Positions 15,840 through 23,590 of a stretch of DNA of 37,251 bases are shown piece by piece. Where the stretch lies: positions 1-37,251 of the forward strand of contig MUMD01000166.1 in the NCBI GenBank assembly GCA_002155895.1, given 5' to 3'. The translations under genes were made by a program, and so were the position numbers. The DNA is from Streptomyces rochei (GTDB lineage: Bacteria; Actinomycetota; Actinomycetes; Streptomycetales; Streptomycetaceae). The notes under the pieces are model-generated. The model ran no database searches, had not been told where the DNA came from, and saw nothing but the letters and a program-made list of their open reading frames with translations. The first letter of the stretch is position 1; each line of letters starts with the position of its first letter.

Positions 15840-16865
15840 TCACAGCACGCACTCCGCCTCCGCGTAGCGCGCGTCCGGCACCGTCTTGAGCGACTCCACG
15901 GCCTCCGCGAGCGGCACCATCCTGATGTCCGTGCCGCGCAGCGCCGTCATCATCCCGAACTCACCGCGGTGCACCGCCTCCACCGCGTGCCACCCGAACC
16001 GCGTCGCCAGCACCCGGTCGTACGCCGTGGGCGTACCGCCCCGCTGCACGTGACCGAGGATCACCGGCCGCGCCTCCTTGCCGAGCCGCTCCTCCAGCTC
16101 GACGGAGAGCTGGCGGGCGATGCCGGCGAAGCGCTCGTGGCCGTAGACGTCCTTGCCGCCCTCGTCGAAGTCCATGGTGCCGGGCTTCGGCTTGGCACCC
16201 TCCGCGGCCACCACGATCGCGAACCGCTTGCCCGCCGAGAACCGCTCGCCGACCTTGGCGGTCAGCTCCTCGATGTCGAAGGGCCGCTCGGGGACGACGA
16301 CGGCGTGCGCGCCGGCCGCCATGCCCGAGTGCAGCGCGATCCAGCCGGTGTGCCGGCCCATGACCTCGACGATCAGCACCCGCTGGTGGGACTCGGCGGT
16401 GGTCTTCAGTCGGTCCAGCGCCTCGGTGGCGACGGTGACCGCCGTGTCGAAGCCGAAGGTGACGTCGGTGACCGCTATGTCGTTGTCGATGGTCTTCGGC
16501 ACCCCGACGATCGGCAGCCCGTTGTCGGACAGCAGCCGGGCCGCCTTGAGCGTGCCCTCGCCGCCGATCGGGATGATCGCGTCCAGGCCCAGTTCCTCGA
16601 CGTGGCCGCGGGCCCGCTCCACGCCGTCCCGCAGGTGCTCGGGACGGACCCGGGAGGAGCCGAGGATGGTGCCGCCGCGGGCGAGTATGCCGCCCACCGC
16701 GTCGAGGTCGAGCTTGAGGTAGTCGCACTCCAGGAGGCCCTTCCAGCCGTCCCGGAAGCCGATGACCTCGTCGCCGTGGTCGACGACGGCACGGTGCACG
16801 ACGGACCGGATGACGGCGTTCAGGCCGGGGCAGTCGCCGCCGGACGTGAGGACACCAATGCGCAT
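15840..16865 (-). CDS. pfkA: ATP-dependent 6-phosphofructokinase
   Basis: Phosphorylates fructose-6-phosphate to the 1,6-bisphosphate, the committing step of glycolysis. At 341 residues it is a standard group III actinobacterial PFK. Motifs: GGDCPGLNA (9-17), GGEGT (101-105) with G104, which marks ATP rather than pyrophosphate as phosphoryl donor, catalytic TIDND (D127), and EVMGRHTGW. The start ATG 16865 has GAGAAGG 11-13 nt upstream, a rather long spacing. S. coelicolor carries three pfkA genes; by position this corresponds to the third (from memory SCO1214). It is monocistronic here. The palindrome GGTCCGGACC lies at 16895-16904 in the upstream region. Confidence 0.93.
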   Translation of the reverse strand: MRIGVLTSGGDCPGLNAVIRSVVHRAVVDHGDEVIGFRDGWKGLLECDYLKLDLDAVGGILARGGTILGSSRVRPEHLRDGVERARGHVEELGLDAIIPIGGEGTLKAARLLSDNGLPIVGVPKTIDNDIAVTDVTFGFDTAVTVATEALDRLKTTAESHQRVLIVEVMGRHTGWIALHSGMAAGAHAVVVPERPFDIEELTAKVGERFSAGKRFAIVVAAEGAKPKPGTMDFDEGGKDVYGHERFAGIARQLSVELEERLGKEARPVILGHVQRGGTPTAYDRVLATRFGWHAVEAVHRGEFGMMTALRGTDIRMVPLAEAVESLKTVPDARYAEAECVL

Positions 16866-16894
16866 AGCCCGAAATACCTTCTCAACGTGGCACG

Positions 16895-16904
16895 GGTCCG
16901 GACC
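16895..16904. promoter_or_regulatory. GGTCCGGACC palindrome upstream of pfkA
   Basis: Perfect 10-bp palindrome 30-40 bp upstream of the pfkA start codon. It could be an operator, but short GC palindromes are frequent in this genome. Confidence 0.2.
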
Positions 16905-17034
16905 GCGCTGTCCGGCTCGATCCCCGCCACCCTAGCGGCAACGGGGGGCGGGACCGAACCGTGCGTCCGCCTACTCGACGTGCCCGCTCACCTGTGCGGA
17001 TGACGCATCAGACGGGTCGTCCGGGCAGGGGTCT

Positions 17035-17067
17035 CGCAGGCGTCGCGCAGGCGTCGGGCAGCCGTCA
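17035..17067. repeat. Three 11-bp tandem repeats at the gatD 3' end
   Basis: CGCAGGCGTCG occurs twice in a row (17035-17045, 17046-17056), followed by a degenerate third unit GGCAGCCGTCA (17057-17067) that ends on the gatD stop codon. Confidence 0.6.
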
Positions 17068-17793
17068 GGCGGGCTGCTGCGCCGCCGCGATGCGCTCGTT
17101 GCGCAGCGCCTCGTACCACCGGTCGTCCGTCGGCGGCAGCGCGTTCACGTCGAGGGCCAGCTTCAGCAGCAGGTCCGCGATCTGCGGGTTGCGGGCCAGC
17201 ACCGGGCCGTGCATGTACGTACCGAAGACCGTGTCGTTGTACGCGCCCTCCGTGCCGTCCCCCGTGCCGTTGCCGTTGCCGAAGCGGACCTGGGCGAGCG
17301 GGCGGGCGGTGGGGCCCAGGTGGGTGACGCCCTGGTGGTTCTCGAAACCGGTCAGCGGGGGCAGGCCCAGGCGCGGGTCGATGTCGCCGAGGACGTCGCC
17401 GACGCACCGGGCGCCCTCGCCGCGGGTCGAGACCACGTCGAGCAGCCCGAGGCCCGGCTCGCGCTGGCCCAGGTCGTTGATGAACTCGTGGCCCAGGATC
17501 TGGTAGCCGGCGCAGACGGAGAAGACGATGGCGCCGTTCTCCACCGCCCGGTGCAGACCGCCGTCGCGGCGCAGCCGCTCGGCCGCGAGCCGCTGCGGGC
17601 GGTCCTCGCCGCCGCCGATGAGGTAGATGTCGCCGGAGGTCGGGATCGGCTGGTCGCTGCGCACGTCGAGCCGTGCCACGTCGAGGCCGCGCTGCCGCGC
17701 CCGGCGCTCCACGACCAGGGCGTTGCCCTGGTCGCCGTACGTGCTGAGCAGGTCCGGGTAGATCCAGACGATCCGCAGTTGGTTGTCGCTCAC
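17065..17793 (-). CDS. gatD: Lipid II isoglutaminyl synthase, glutaminase subunit GatD
   Basis: Class I glutamine amidotransferase (CobB/CobQ-like) that supplies ammonia to MurT for amidation of the peptidoglycan stem D-glutamate of lipid II. It has the nucleophile C94 in FSVCAGYQ and H195 in YMHGP, both at the positions known for characterised GatD enzymes. It is 242 residues long. The start GTG 17793 (MSDNQLRIVW) follows AGGGGAC. It lies 23 bp downstream of murT on the same strand, the usual two-gene order. A glycine/asparagine-rich stretch (FGNGNGTGDGTEG, about 171-183) near the C-terminal third may be a surface loop. Confidence 0.92.
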   Translation of the reverse strand: MSDNQLRIVWIYPDLLSTYGDQGNALVVERRARQRGLDVARLDVRSDQPIPTSGDIYLIGGGEDRPQRLAAERLRRDGGLHRAVENGAIVFSVCAGYQILGHEFINDLGQREPGLGLLDVVSTRGEGARCVGDVLGDIDPRLGLPPLTGFENHQGVTHLGPTARPLAQVRFGNGNGTGDGTEGAYNDTVFGTYMHGPVLARNPQIADLLLKLALDVNALPPTDDRWYEALRNERIAAAQQPA

Positions 17794-17816
17794 GAAAGTC
17801 CCCTGAAGTCTCGCGG

Positions 17817-19055
17817 TCAGTTGCCGACGCGGCGGCGCAGGTCCTGGAAGGCGGTGTAGTTCGCGATGACCTCGATGCGTCCCGGCGGGCACATCGACAC
17901 CGCCTGGTCGAGGTCCTCGCACACCTGGAACTGCTGGTTCGCGACCTCCAGACGCACCGCGAGGTCCAGCTTCCGGTCCCCGATCACACAGATCGGATGG
18001 CCGGTCAGCCGGGTGTAGTCCACGTCCCACAGCCAGGACGTGTCGGTGCCGTCGGCGCCGCGAGCGTTCACCGAGAGGATCACCGGGGCGGGCGGCGGGT
18101 CGATCAGGGAGAAGGTCTCCAGCCAGCCCGCCGGGTTCTTGGCGAGCAGCAGGCGCAGGTCGCGGCCCTGGAACTGCACGACGTCGTAGCGGCCGGCGAC
18201 CGCCTGCACCTGGTACATGCGCTCCAGCGCGACCTGCGGCGGCACCCCGAAGACGGCGGCGACGGCGGCCGAGGAGGCGGCGTTGGCCTTGTTGGCGCGG
18301 CCGGGCAGCTGGAGGTGGATCGGCCAGGCGGAGCCGTGCGGGTCCAGGACGTGGTCGCCGGAGAGCGCCCAGCTCGGCGTGGGACGCCGGAAGCCGCACT
18401 CGCCGCAGAACCAGTCGTCCCCGGGGCGCTGCATCACACCGCCGCACGCCGGGCAGGACCAGGCGTCGTCCTTCCACATCTGCCCGGCGGCGACCCAGAT
18501 CACGTTGGGGGAGGAGGACGCGGCCCACACCACCAACGGGTCGTCGGCGTTGGCCACGATCACGGCCTTCGAGCCGGCCAGGCCCTCGCGCCAGTTCTCG
18601 GCGAGCATCCGGGTCTCGGCGGCGCGGTCGAGCTGGTCGCGGGAGAGGTTCAGGAGCGCGATGCACTTGGGCTCGGTGGCCTGGGCGACGCCCACGAGGT
18701 ACTTCTCGTCGACCTCGATGACCCCGTACCGGGCGTCCGAACCGCCCGCGAGGGCCGAGGTGATGCCGGCCGGCATGTTGGCGCCGAGCGCGTTGGAGAC
18801 GACCGGACCGGCCGCCTTGAGCGCCTCGGCGATGAGCCGGGTCGTGGTGGTCTTGCCGTTGGTCGCCGAGACCAGGGTCACGTCCAGGTGCTGGGCGAGC
18901 CGGGCCAGGAGGTCGGGGTCGAGTTTCAGCGCGACCCGGCCGCCGATCACCGAACCGCTGCCGCGCCCGGCGGCGCGAGACGCCGCCGCGACCGCCTTGC
19001 CCGCGGTCACGGCGATCTTGGCCCGCGGCGTGAGCGGGTCCGAGTTGCCTGCCAT
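17817..19055 (-). CDS. murT: Lipid II isoglutaminyl synthase, MurT subunit
   Basis: Mur-ligase-like partner of GatD that activates the D-glutamate carboxylate of lipid II with ATP for amidation. It contains the P-loop ATNGKTTTTR (about 64-73), the Mur-ligase segment NLSRDQLDR, and a four-cysteine zinc ribbon (C201, C204, C217, C220: CPAC...CGEC) typical of MurT. Length is 412 residues. Start ATG 19055 is preceded by AAGGAGG 11 bp upstream. Amidation lowers the negative charge of the wall and affects cross-linking. The gene heads the murT-gatD operon; the gap to the divergent def gene holds its promoter. Confidence 0.93.
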   Translation of the reverse strand: MAGNSDPLTPRAKIAVTAGKAVAAASRAAGRGSGSVIGGRVALKLDPDLLARLAQHLDVTLVSATNGKTTTTRLIAEALKAAGPVVSNALGANMPAGITSALAGGSDARYGVIEVDEKYLVGVAQATEPKCIALLNLSRDQLDRAAETRMLAENWREGLAGSKAVIVANADDPLVVWAASSSPNVIWVAAGQMWKDDAWSCPACGGVMQRPGDDWFCGECGFRRPTPSWALSGDHVLDPHGSAWPIHLQLPGRANKANAASSAAVAAVFGVPPQVALERMYQVQAVAGRYDVVQFQGRDLRLLLAKNPAGWLETFSLIDPPPAPVILSVNARGADGTDTSWLWDVDYTRLTGHPICVIGDRKLDLAVRLEVANQQFQVCEDLDQAVSMCPPGRIEVIANYTAFQDLRRRVGN

Positions 19056-19211
19056 CAGTTCTCGATCCTCCTTGCGTACGCGCCGCGCCTTAGCCTGACC
19101 GGCCACGTGGTGGGGACCTCAGCCTATCGAGATCCATTCGCACTCCCGAATCGCGGCACCGGCCACGGGCTTCCGGCGGTGGGCGCGAGCCGCCGGGGGA
19201 CACAGGGACCT

Positions 19212-19217
19212 TACTCT
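19212..19217 (+). promoter_or_regulatory. Candidate -10 of a leaderless promoter (def)
   Basis: TACTCT ends 7 nt before the ATG of the deformylase gene at 19225. There is no ribosome binding site before it. The -35 region is not recognisable. Confidence 0.4.
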
Positions 19218-19224
19218 TGCCGCC

Positions 19225-19791
19225 ATGCGACACGGCTCCATCCCGGGCGCCCACGGGCGCGTCCGGCCCCTCAGTCTCCTCGGAGACCCCGTCCTGCACG
19301 CCCCCTGCGCCGAGGTGACGGACTTCGGTCCGGAACTCGCCGCGCTCGTGGAGGACTTGTTCGCCACGATGTACGCCGCCCGCGGCGTGGGTCTGGCGGC
19401 CAACCAGATCGGCGAGCCGGTCCGGGTCTTCGTCTACGACTGCCCGGACGACGAGGACGAGCGCCACCTCGGCCATCTGGTGAACCCGCGGCTGGTGGAG
19501 ACCGGCGGGGTGGTGGTGCGCGGGCCCGAGGGCTGTCTGTCGCTGCCCGGACTGGAGGCCGGGACCGAGCGCCACGACGAGGCGGTGGTGACGGGCTTCA
19601 CCGCGACCGGGGAACCGGTCACCGTGCGCGGCACGGGATTCTTCGCCCGGTGCCTCCAGCACGAGTGCGACCACCTGGAGGGCGGCATCTACGTCGACCG
19701 GCTCACGGGGTGGCGCAGGCGCCGGGTGCTGCGGCAGGCGGCCAGGGCGTCCTGGAGCCGTGCGGCGGACGTGCCGGAGGGCACACGGTAA
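19225..19791 (+). CDS. def: Peptide deformylase
   Basis: Removes the N-formyl group from nascent proteins. All three metal-site motifs are intact: GVGLAANQIG (54-63), EGCLSLPG with C104, and HECDH with H146 and H150. Length is 188 residues. There is a basic C-terminal extension of about 25 residues (WRRRRVLRQAARASWSR...). Streptomyces species usually carry several def copies; this one stands alone rather than beside fmt, so it is probably an accessory or housekeeping paralogue. It is convergent with the TetR gene (5-bp gap). Confidence 0.94.
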   Translation: MRHGSIPGAHGRVRPLSLLGDPVLHAPCAEVTDFGPELAALVEDLFATMYAARGVGLAANQIGEPVRVFVYDCPDDEDERHLGHLVNPRLVETGGVVVRGPEGCLSLPGLEAGTERHDEAVVTGFTATGEPVTVRGTGFFARCLQHECDHLEGGIYVDRLTGWRRRRVLRQAARASWSRAADVPEGTR

Positions 19792-19796
19792 CGCGG

Positions 19797-20453
19797 TCAG
19801 AACCCGGGGCCGCCCGCCTTGTCCCCGGCCTCGGCGAGCCGGCCCCACAGCAGGTCGGCCAGGCTGCGCACCAGCTCCGCCCGGGAACAGGGGCGTTCGC
19901 CCAGCCACCAGTCCCCGGCGGCGTGCATCATGCCGACGATCCCGTGGCCCCAGACCCGGGCCAGCTGCTGGGTGCCCGGCCCCACGTCCAGGCGCTCCTC
20001 GATGACCTGCGCCAGCTCCTCACCCATGCGGCGCAGCAGCGGGGCGGAGTGCTTGCCGACGTCGAAGCCCTGCTCGGCCTGGTCGCCCGGGGAGGTGCTG
20101 CCCTCGGCCGGATGCATCAGGAAGCGGTACACCTGCGGGCGGGCCTCGATGGCCGCCAGATAGGTGTCCAGGGTGGACTCGACGCGCCTGCGCCGCTCCG
20201 CCGGGGCGTCCAGAGCGGCCCGCAGCGAGGAGAGGAGGGCGTCCGTGTGCCGCTGCGCGAGGGCGGCGTAGAGTCCGCCCTTGTCGCCGAAGTGCCGGTA
20301 CAGGATGGGTTTGGTGATGCCGGCCTCGGCGGCGATGGCGTTCATCGAGGCCTGCGGGCCGTCGCGCAGCACCACCCGGTCGGCGGCCTCCAGCAGCTCG
20401 CGCCGTCTGCGGTCGGCGGACCGCTGCTGATCGGTCCGCTGTGTGGTGTCCAT
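19797..20453 (-). CDS. TetR-family transcriptional regulator
   Basis: Repressor-type regulator of 218 residues. The N-terminal HTH lies at about 18-62 (RRELLEAADRVVLRDGPQASMNAIAAEAGITKPILYRHFGDKGGLYAAL, with the recognition helix at TKPILYRHFG). The C-terminal half is a helical ligand-binding domain. Start ATG 20453 follows GGGGAGAGC. It is divergent from an acyl-CoA dehydrogenase, with overlapping palindromes in between. It therefore very likely controls that gene, with an acyl-CoA as plausible ligand. Confidence 0.9.
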   Translation of the reverse strand: MDTTQRTDQQRSADRRRRELLEAADRVVLRDGPQASMNAIAAEAGITKPILYRHFGDKGGLYAALAQRHTDALLSSLRAALDAPAERRRRVESTLDTYLAAIEARPQVYRFLMHPAEGSTSPGDQAEQGFDVGKHSAPLLRRMGEELAQVIEERLDVGPGTQQLARVWGHGIVGMMHAAGDWWLGERPCSRAELVRSLADLLWGRLAEAGDKAGGPGF

Positions 20454-20549
20454 GTGCTCTCCCCACCCGTGCTCGTTCGGTGACGCCTGCGCAAACTAAC
20501 ACCCACAGGACGTGTGGCATCGAACGGGAGGGCGACGGGGTTTCGGGAG

Positions 20550-20597
20550 TTGACTTTTCCTACCCGTCGGTAACAGACTCGTGTTACCGCAAGTAAC
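20550..20597 (+). promoter_or_regulatory. Promoter and overlapping operator palindromes (acyl-CoA dehydrogenase)
   Basis: TTGACT (20550-20555), 18-bp spacer, CAGACT (20574-20579) form the likely promoter. Three inverted repeats overlap it: TACC-CGTC-GGTA (20561-20572), CGGTAACA-N6-TGTTACCG (20568-20589) and GTTAC-CGCAA-GTAAC (20583-20597). All share the half-site GTTAC/GTAAC or TACC/GGTA. The divergent TetR regulator is the natural binder. Confidence 0.65.
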
Positions 20598-20622
20598 ATG
20601 CACGTGCGTCACTGGAGGGGAC

Positions 20623-21849
20623 ATGGCCGAGTTCACCATGGAGCTGAGCGACGAACAGAAGGAGGTCCGGGACTGGCTGCACGGCTTCGCGGCCGACGTC
20701 ATCCGTCCCGCGGCCGCCGAATGGGACGAGCGCGAGGAGACTCCCTGGCCGGTCATCCAGGAGGCCGCCAAGGTCGGCATCTACTCCCTCGACTTCTACG
20801 CCCAGCAGTACTTCGACCCCACCGGCCTCGGCATCCCCATGGCGATGGAGGAGCTGTTCTGGGGTGACGCCGGCATCGCCCTGTCCATCGTCGGCACCGG
20901 TCTCGCCGCCGTCGGCGTCCTCGCCAACGGCACCGAGGAGCAGATCGGCACCTGGATCCCCCAGATGTACGGCGACGCGAACGACGTGAAGGTCGCCGCC
21001 TTCTGCTCCTCCGAGCCCGACGCCGGCTCCGACGTCGCCTCCATGCGCACCCGCGCGGTGTACGACGAGGCCAAGGACGAGTGGGTGCTCAACGGCACCA
21101 AGACCTGGGCCACCAACGGCGGCATCGCCAACGTCCACGTGGTGGTCGCGGTCGTCGACCCGGAACTGGGCTCCAAGGGCCACGCGTCCTTCATCGTCCC
21201 GCCGGACACCCCCGGGCTGTCCCAGGGGCAGAAGTTCAAGAAGCACGGCATCCGCGCCTCGCACACCGCCGAGGTGATCCTGGACAACGTGCGCGTTCCC
21301 GGCTCCTGCCTGCTCGGCGGCAAGGAGAAGCTGGACGCGCGCCTGGCCCGCGCCCGGGAGAAGGCCAAGAAGGGCGGCGAGCGCGTCAAGAACGCGGCGA
21401 TGGCCACCTTCGAGGCGTCCCGCCCGGCGGTCGGCGCCATGGCGGTGGGCACCGCCCGTGCCGCCTACGAGGTGGCGCTGGAGTACGCCCAGACGCGTGA
21501 GCAGTTCGGCCGCCCGATCATCGACAACCAGGGCGTCGCCTTCCAGCTGGCGGACATGCGCACGTCGATCGACGCGGCGCGGCTGCTGGTGTGGCGGGCG
21601 TCCTGGATGGCGATCAACGGCAAGCCGTTCACGGCGGCCGAGGGATCGATGTCCAAGCTCTTCGCGAGCGAGACGGCGAAGAAGGTCACCGCCCAGGCGA
21701 TCCAGATCCTGGGCGGCAACGGCTACACGCGGGAGTACCCGGTGGAGCGGATGCACCGGGACTCCGCGATCTACACCATCTTCGAGGGCACCAGCGAGAT
21801 CCAGCGGCTGGTGATCGCCCGCACGCTCGCCGGGATGCCGATCCGCTAA
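20623..21849 (+). CDS. Acyl-CoA dehydrogenase
   Basis: FAD-dependent enzyme that forms the α,β double bond in acyl-CoA, 408 residues. The FAD/substrate signature is CSSEPDAGSDVASM (about 128-141), and the catalytic base is E388 in YTIFEGTSEIQRL. Start ATG 20623 has GGAGGGG directly upstream. Between the β-barrel and the C-terminal helices is an unusually charged segment, about 234-258 (KEKLDARLARAREKAKKGGERVKN), where most relatives have a short glycine-rich loop. The gene is alone on its strand. Its stop codon overlaps that of the convergent cupin gene (CTAA, 21846-21849). Confidence 0.92.
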   Translation: MAEFTMELSDEQKEVRDWLHGFAADVIRPAAAEWDEREETPWPVIQEAAKVGIYSLDFYAQQYFDPTGLGIPMAMEELFWGDAGIALSIVGTGLAAVGVLANGTEEQIGTWIPQMYGDANDVKVAAFCSSEPDAGSDVASMRTRAVYDEAKDEWVLNGTKTWATNGGIANVHVVVAVVDPELGSKGHASFIVPPDTPGLSQGQKFKKHGIRASHTAEVILDNVRVPGSCLLGGKEKLDARLARAREKAKKGGERVKNAAMATFEASRPAVGAMAVGTARAAYEVALEYAQTREQFGRPIIDNQGVAFQLADMRTSIDAARLLVWRASWMAINGKPFTAAEGSMSKLFASETAKKVTAQAIQILGGNGYTREYPVERMHRDSAIYTIFEGTSEIQRLVIARTLAGMPIR

Positions 21850-22379
21850 CGGTGCCTGAGCGGCGTCAGCTGCTCGATGTCGTACCGGGCCCGCAGTGCC
21901 TCGATCGCCGCGTGGTCCGGGGGACCCCCGCTCCCGAGGATCTCCAGCAGCTCCTCGAAGTAGCGCTCGTGGTCCGGGGGCGGGCTGGCCTGGAAGAACA
22001 TCTTGGCCGGCTCGCCCGTCGGGTTCGCGAACGCGTGGGGGCAGCCGGGCGGTACGACGATGACCGTGCCCGGCGTGGCGCGGACCACCCGGTTGCCGGA
22101 ACTCGACTCCCACTTCTGCCAGTTGTCCGGCGTACGGACGCGCGGCTCGAAGGCGAGCACGTCCAGCTCGCCCTCCAGCACGTAGAACAGCTCCTCGCTG
22201 CGGGTGTGCACATGGGCGCCGACGTCGAACCCCGGCGGCACGATCACCTCGAAGGTCGAGGCCATGCGCGAGTGCGAACCGGTCACCTTGAAGGTGACGT
22301 GCTGGGCCGGCGCCTGGACGACCCGCCCGTGCCCCGGCGGCACCAGCAGCCCCTCCGTCGCCGCCGCGAGCCCGCTCAC
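21846..22379 (-). CDS. Cupin quinone-forming monooxygenase, MomA-like
   Basis: Cupin-fold protein of 177 residues in the rppA operon. Cupin motif 1 is visible as GAHVHTRSEELFYVLEGELDV, with two histidines and a glutamate for the metal, and motif 2 as TVIVVPPGCPHAFAN. Members of this type (MomA of S. antibioticus) oxidise tetrahydroxynaphthalene to the quinone flaviolin without flavin or haem. Start GTG 22379 overlaps the P450 stop in a GTGA junction. Operon position strongly supports this role. An isolated cupin could otherwise have many functions. The gene ends tail to tail with the acyl-CoA dehydrogenase. Confidence 0.82.
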   Translation of the reverse strand: MSGLAAATEGLLVPPGHGRVVQAPAQHVTFKVTGSHSRMASTFEVIVPPGFDVGAHVHTRSEELFYVLEGELDVLAFEPRVRTPDNWQKWESSSGNRVVRATPGTVIVVPPGCPHAFANPTGEPAKMFFQASPPPDHERYFEELLEILGSGGPPDHAAIEALRARYDIEQLTPLRHR

Positions 22380-23590
22380 CAGGTCACCGGCAGGGCCTCG
22401 GGCCCGCGGATCAACGCGCCCTTCTTGAAGGGGACGTCCTCGGGCGGCACCGCGAGCTTCAGGCCGGGCACCCGGTCCAGCAGGGTGTCGACCAGCAGCT
22501 CCGACTCCAGCCGGGCCAGCATGCCGCCGGGGCAGTAGTGCGGGCCGAAGCCGAAGGACACATGCGGGTTGGGAGTGCGGGAGAAGTCGATGGTGTCCGG
22601 GTCCGGGAAGACCTCCGGGTCCCGGTTGGCCGCCAGGTACGACACGTAGACCGCGTCGCCCGCCCGGATCCGCACCCCGCGCAGCTCCACGTCCTCCAGG
22701 GCGATCCGGGACAGCCCGACCGCGTTGCGATGGGGAATCCAGCGCAGCAGCTCGTCGATGGCCCGCGGACGGATCTCCGGCTCCGAGCGCAGGTGCTCGG
22801 CGAGTTCCGGGCGGGTCAGCAGCAGGTAGAACATCTGCCCGCTGTTGTTGGTGACCGCCTCGCCGCCGATCTGCAGCAGGACAGCGAGCCCGACCGCCTC
22901 GGTGAGGGTGACCTCCTCCCGGGCCACGGCGGCACCGAGGAGCGAGGCGACGTCCTCGCCGGTGCTGTCGGACCGCAGGCCGATCAGATCGGCGAAGTAG
23001 TCGTTCATCTCGTGCTTCGCCCGCTCGCTGACCTCCGCGCCGTGCGACGAGGAGAGGATCAGCTGCGTCCAGGTGTGCATGCTGTGCCGGTCGGCGGCCG
23101 GAACGCCCATCAGCTCGCAGATCACCGCGATGGGGAAGGGGCTCAGGACCGCCTCCGTGAGGTCGGCGGGCGGGCCGGCCCTCAGCATGGCGTCGACCAG
23201 TTCGTCGAGCATCCCGCGCGAGCGGGAGCGCACCCGCTCGACGCCCCTGGCCGTGAAGGCGGCGGCGACCGAGCGGCGCAGCCGGGTGTGGTCGGGCGGG
23301 TCCAGGAAGCCGACCGCGCCACGTGCCGGGATGAAGTGCGGGGCGAGCCGGGTGACCTGCCGGTCCATCACCGCCTCGCGGCCGAAACGGGGGTCGTTGG
23401 TGACCATGCGGACGTCGTCGTGCCGGGTCACCAGCCACGCCCAGCCCTCGCCGTTGGGCAGCGAGATCCGGGTGACGGGCCCCTCCCGCATCAGCTCGGT
23501 CAGGACGGGGTCGAAGTCGGTTCCGGCCAGGTCGAGGGCCGGCCAGTCGCGGACCGGGGGAGCGGTCCGGTCGATCGTGTCTTCACTCAC
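22376..23590 (-). CDS. Cytochrome P450 CYP158A2-like (flaviolin coupling)
   Basis: P450 of 404 residues that catalyses oxidative C-C coupling of flaviolin to biflaviolin or triflaviolin pigments. Haem-thiolate loop FGFGPHYCPGG has C353; ExxR is E280-R283. The I helix reads IGGEAV (241-246), so the usual acid-alcohol threonine is replaced by A245. This is the known hallmark of S. coelicolor CYP158A2. The length also agrees. Start GTG 23590 overlaps the rppA stop in GTGA. A longer in-frame start exists upstream inside rppA but is not plausible. Confidence 0.92.
   Translation of the reverse strand: MSEDTIDRTAPPVRDWPALDLAGTDFDPVLTELMREGPVTRISLPNGEGWAWLVTRHDDVRMVTNDPRFGREAVMDRQVTRLAPHFIPARGAVGFLDPPDHTRLRRSVAAAFTARGVERVRSRSRGMLDELVDAMLRAGPPADLTEAVLSPFPIAVICELMGVPAADRHSMHTWTQLILSSSHGAEVSERAKHEMNDYFADLIGLRSDSTGEDVASLLGAAVAREEVTLTEAVGLAVLLQIGGEAVTNNSGQMFYLLLTRPELAEHLRSEPEIRPRAIDELLRWIPHRNAVGLSRIALEDVELRGVRIRAGDAVYVSYLAANRDPEVFPDPDTIDFSRTPNPHVSFGFGPHYCPGGMLARLESELLVDTLLDRVPGLKLAVPPEDVPFKKGALIRGPEALPVTW

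Noticed and set aside
14448-17003. Long plus-strand open frame opposite the CtaG-like and pfkA genes
   Set aside because: His/Arg/Gln-rich shadow with no motif. The minus-strand genes are well supported.
17997-20483. Plus-strand open frame across murT, def and tetR
   Set aside because: Spans several real genes on both strands without any domain.
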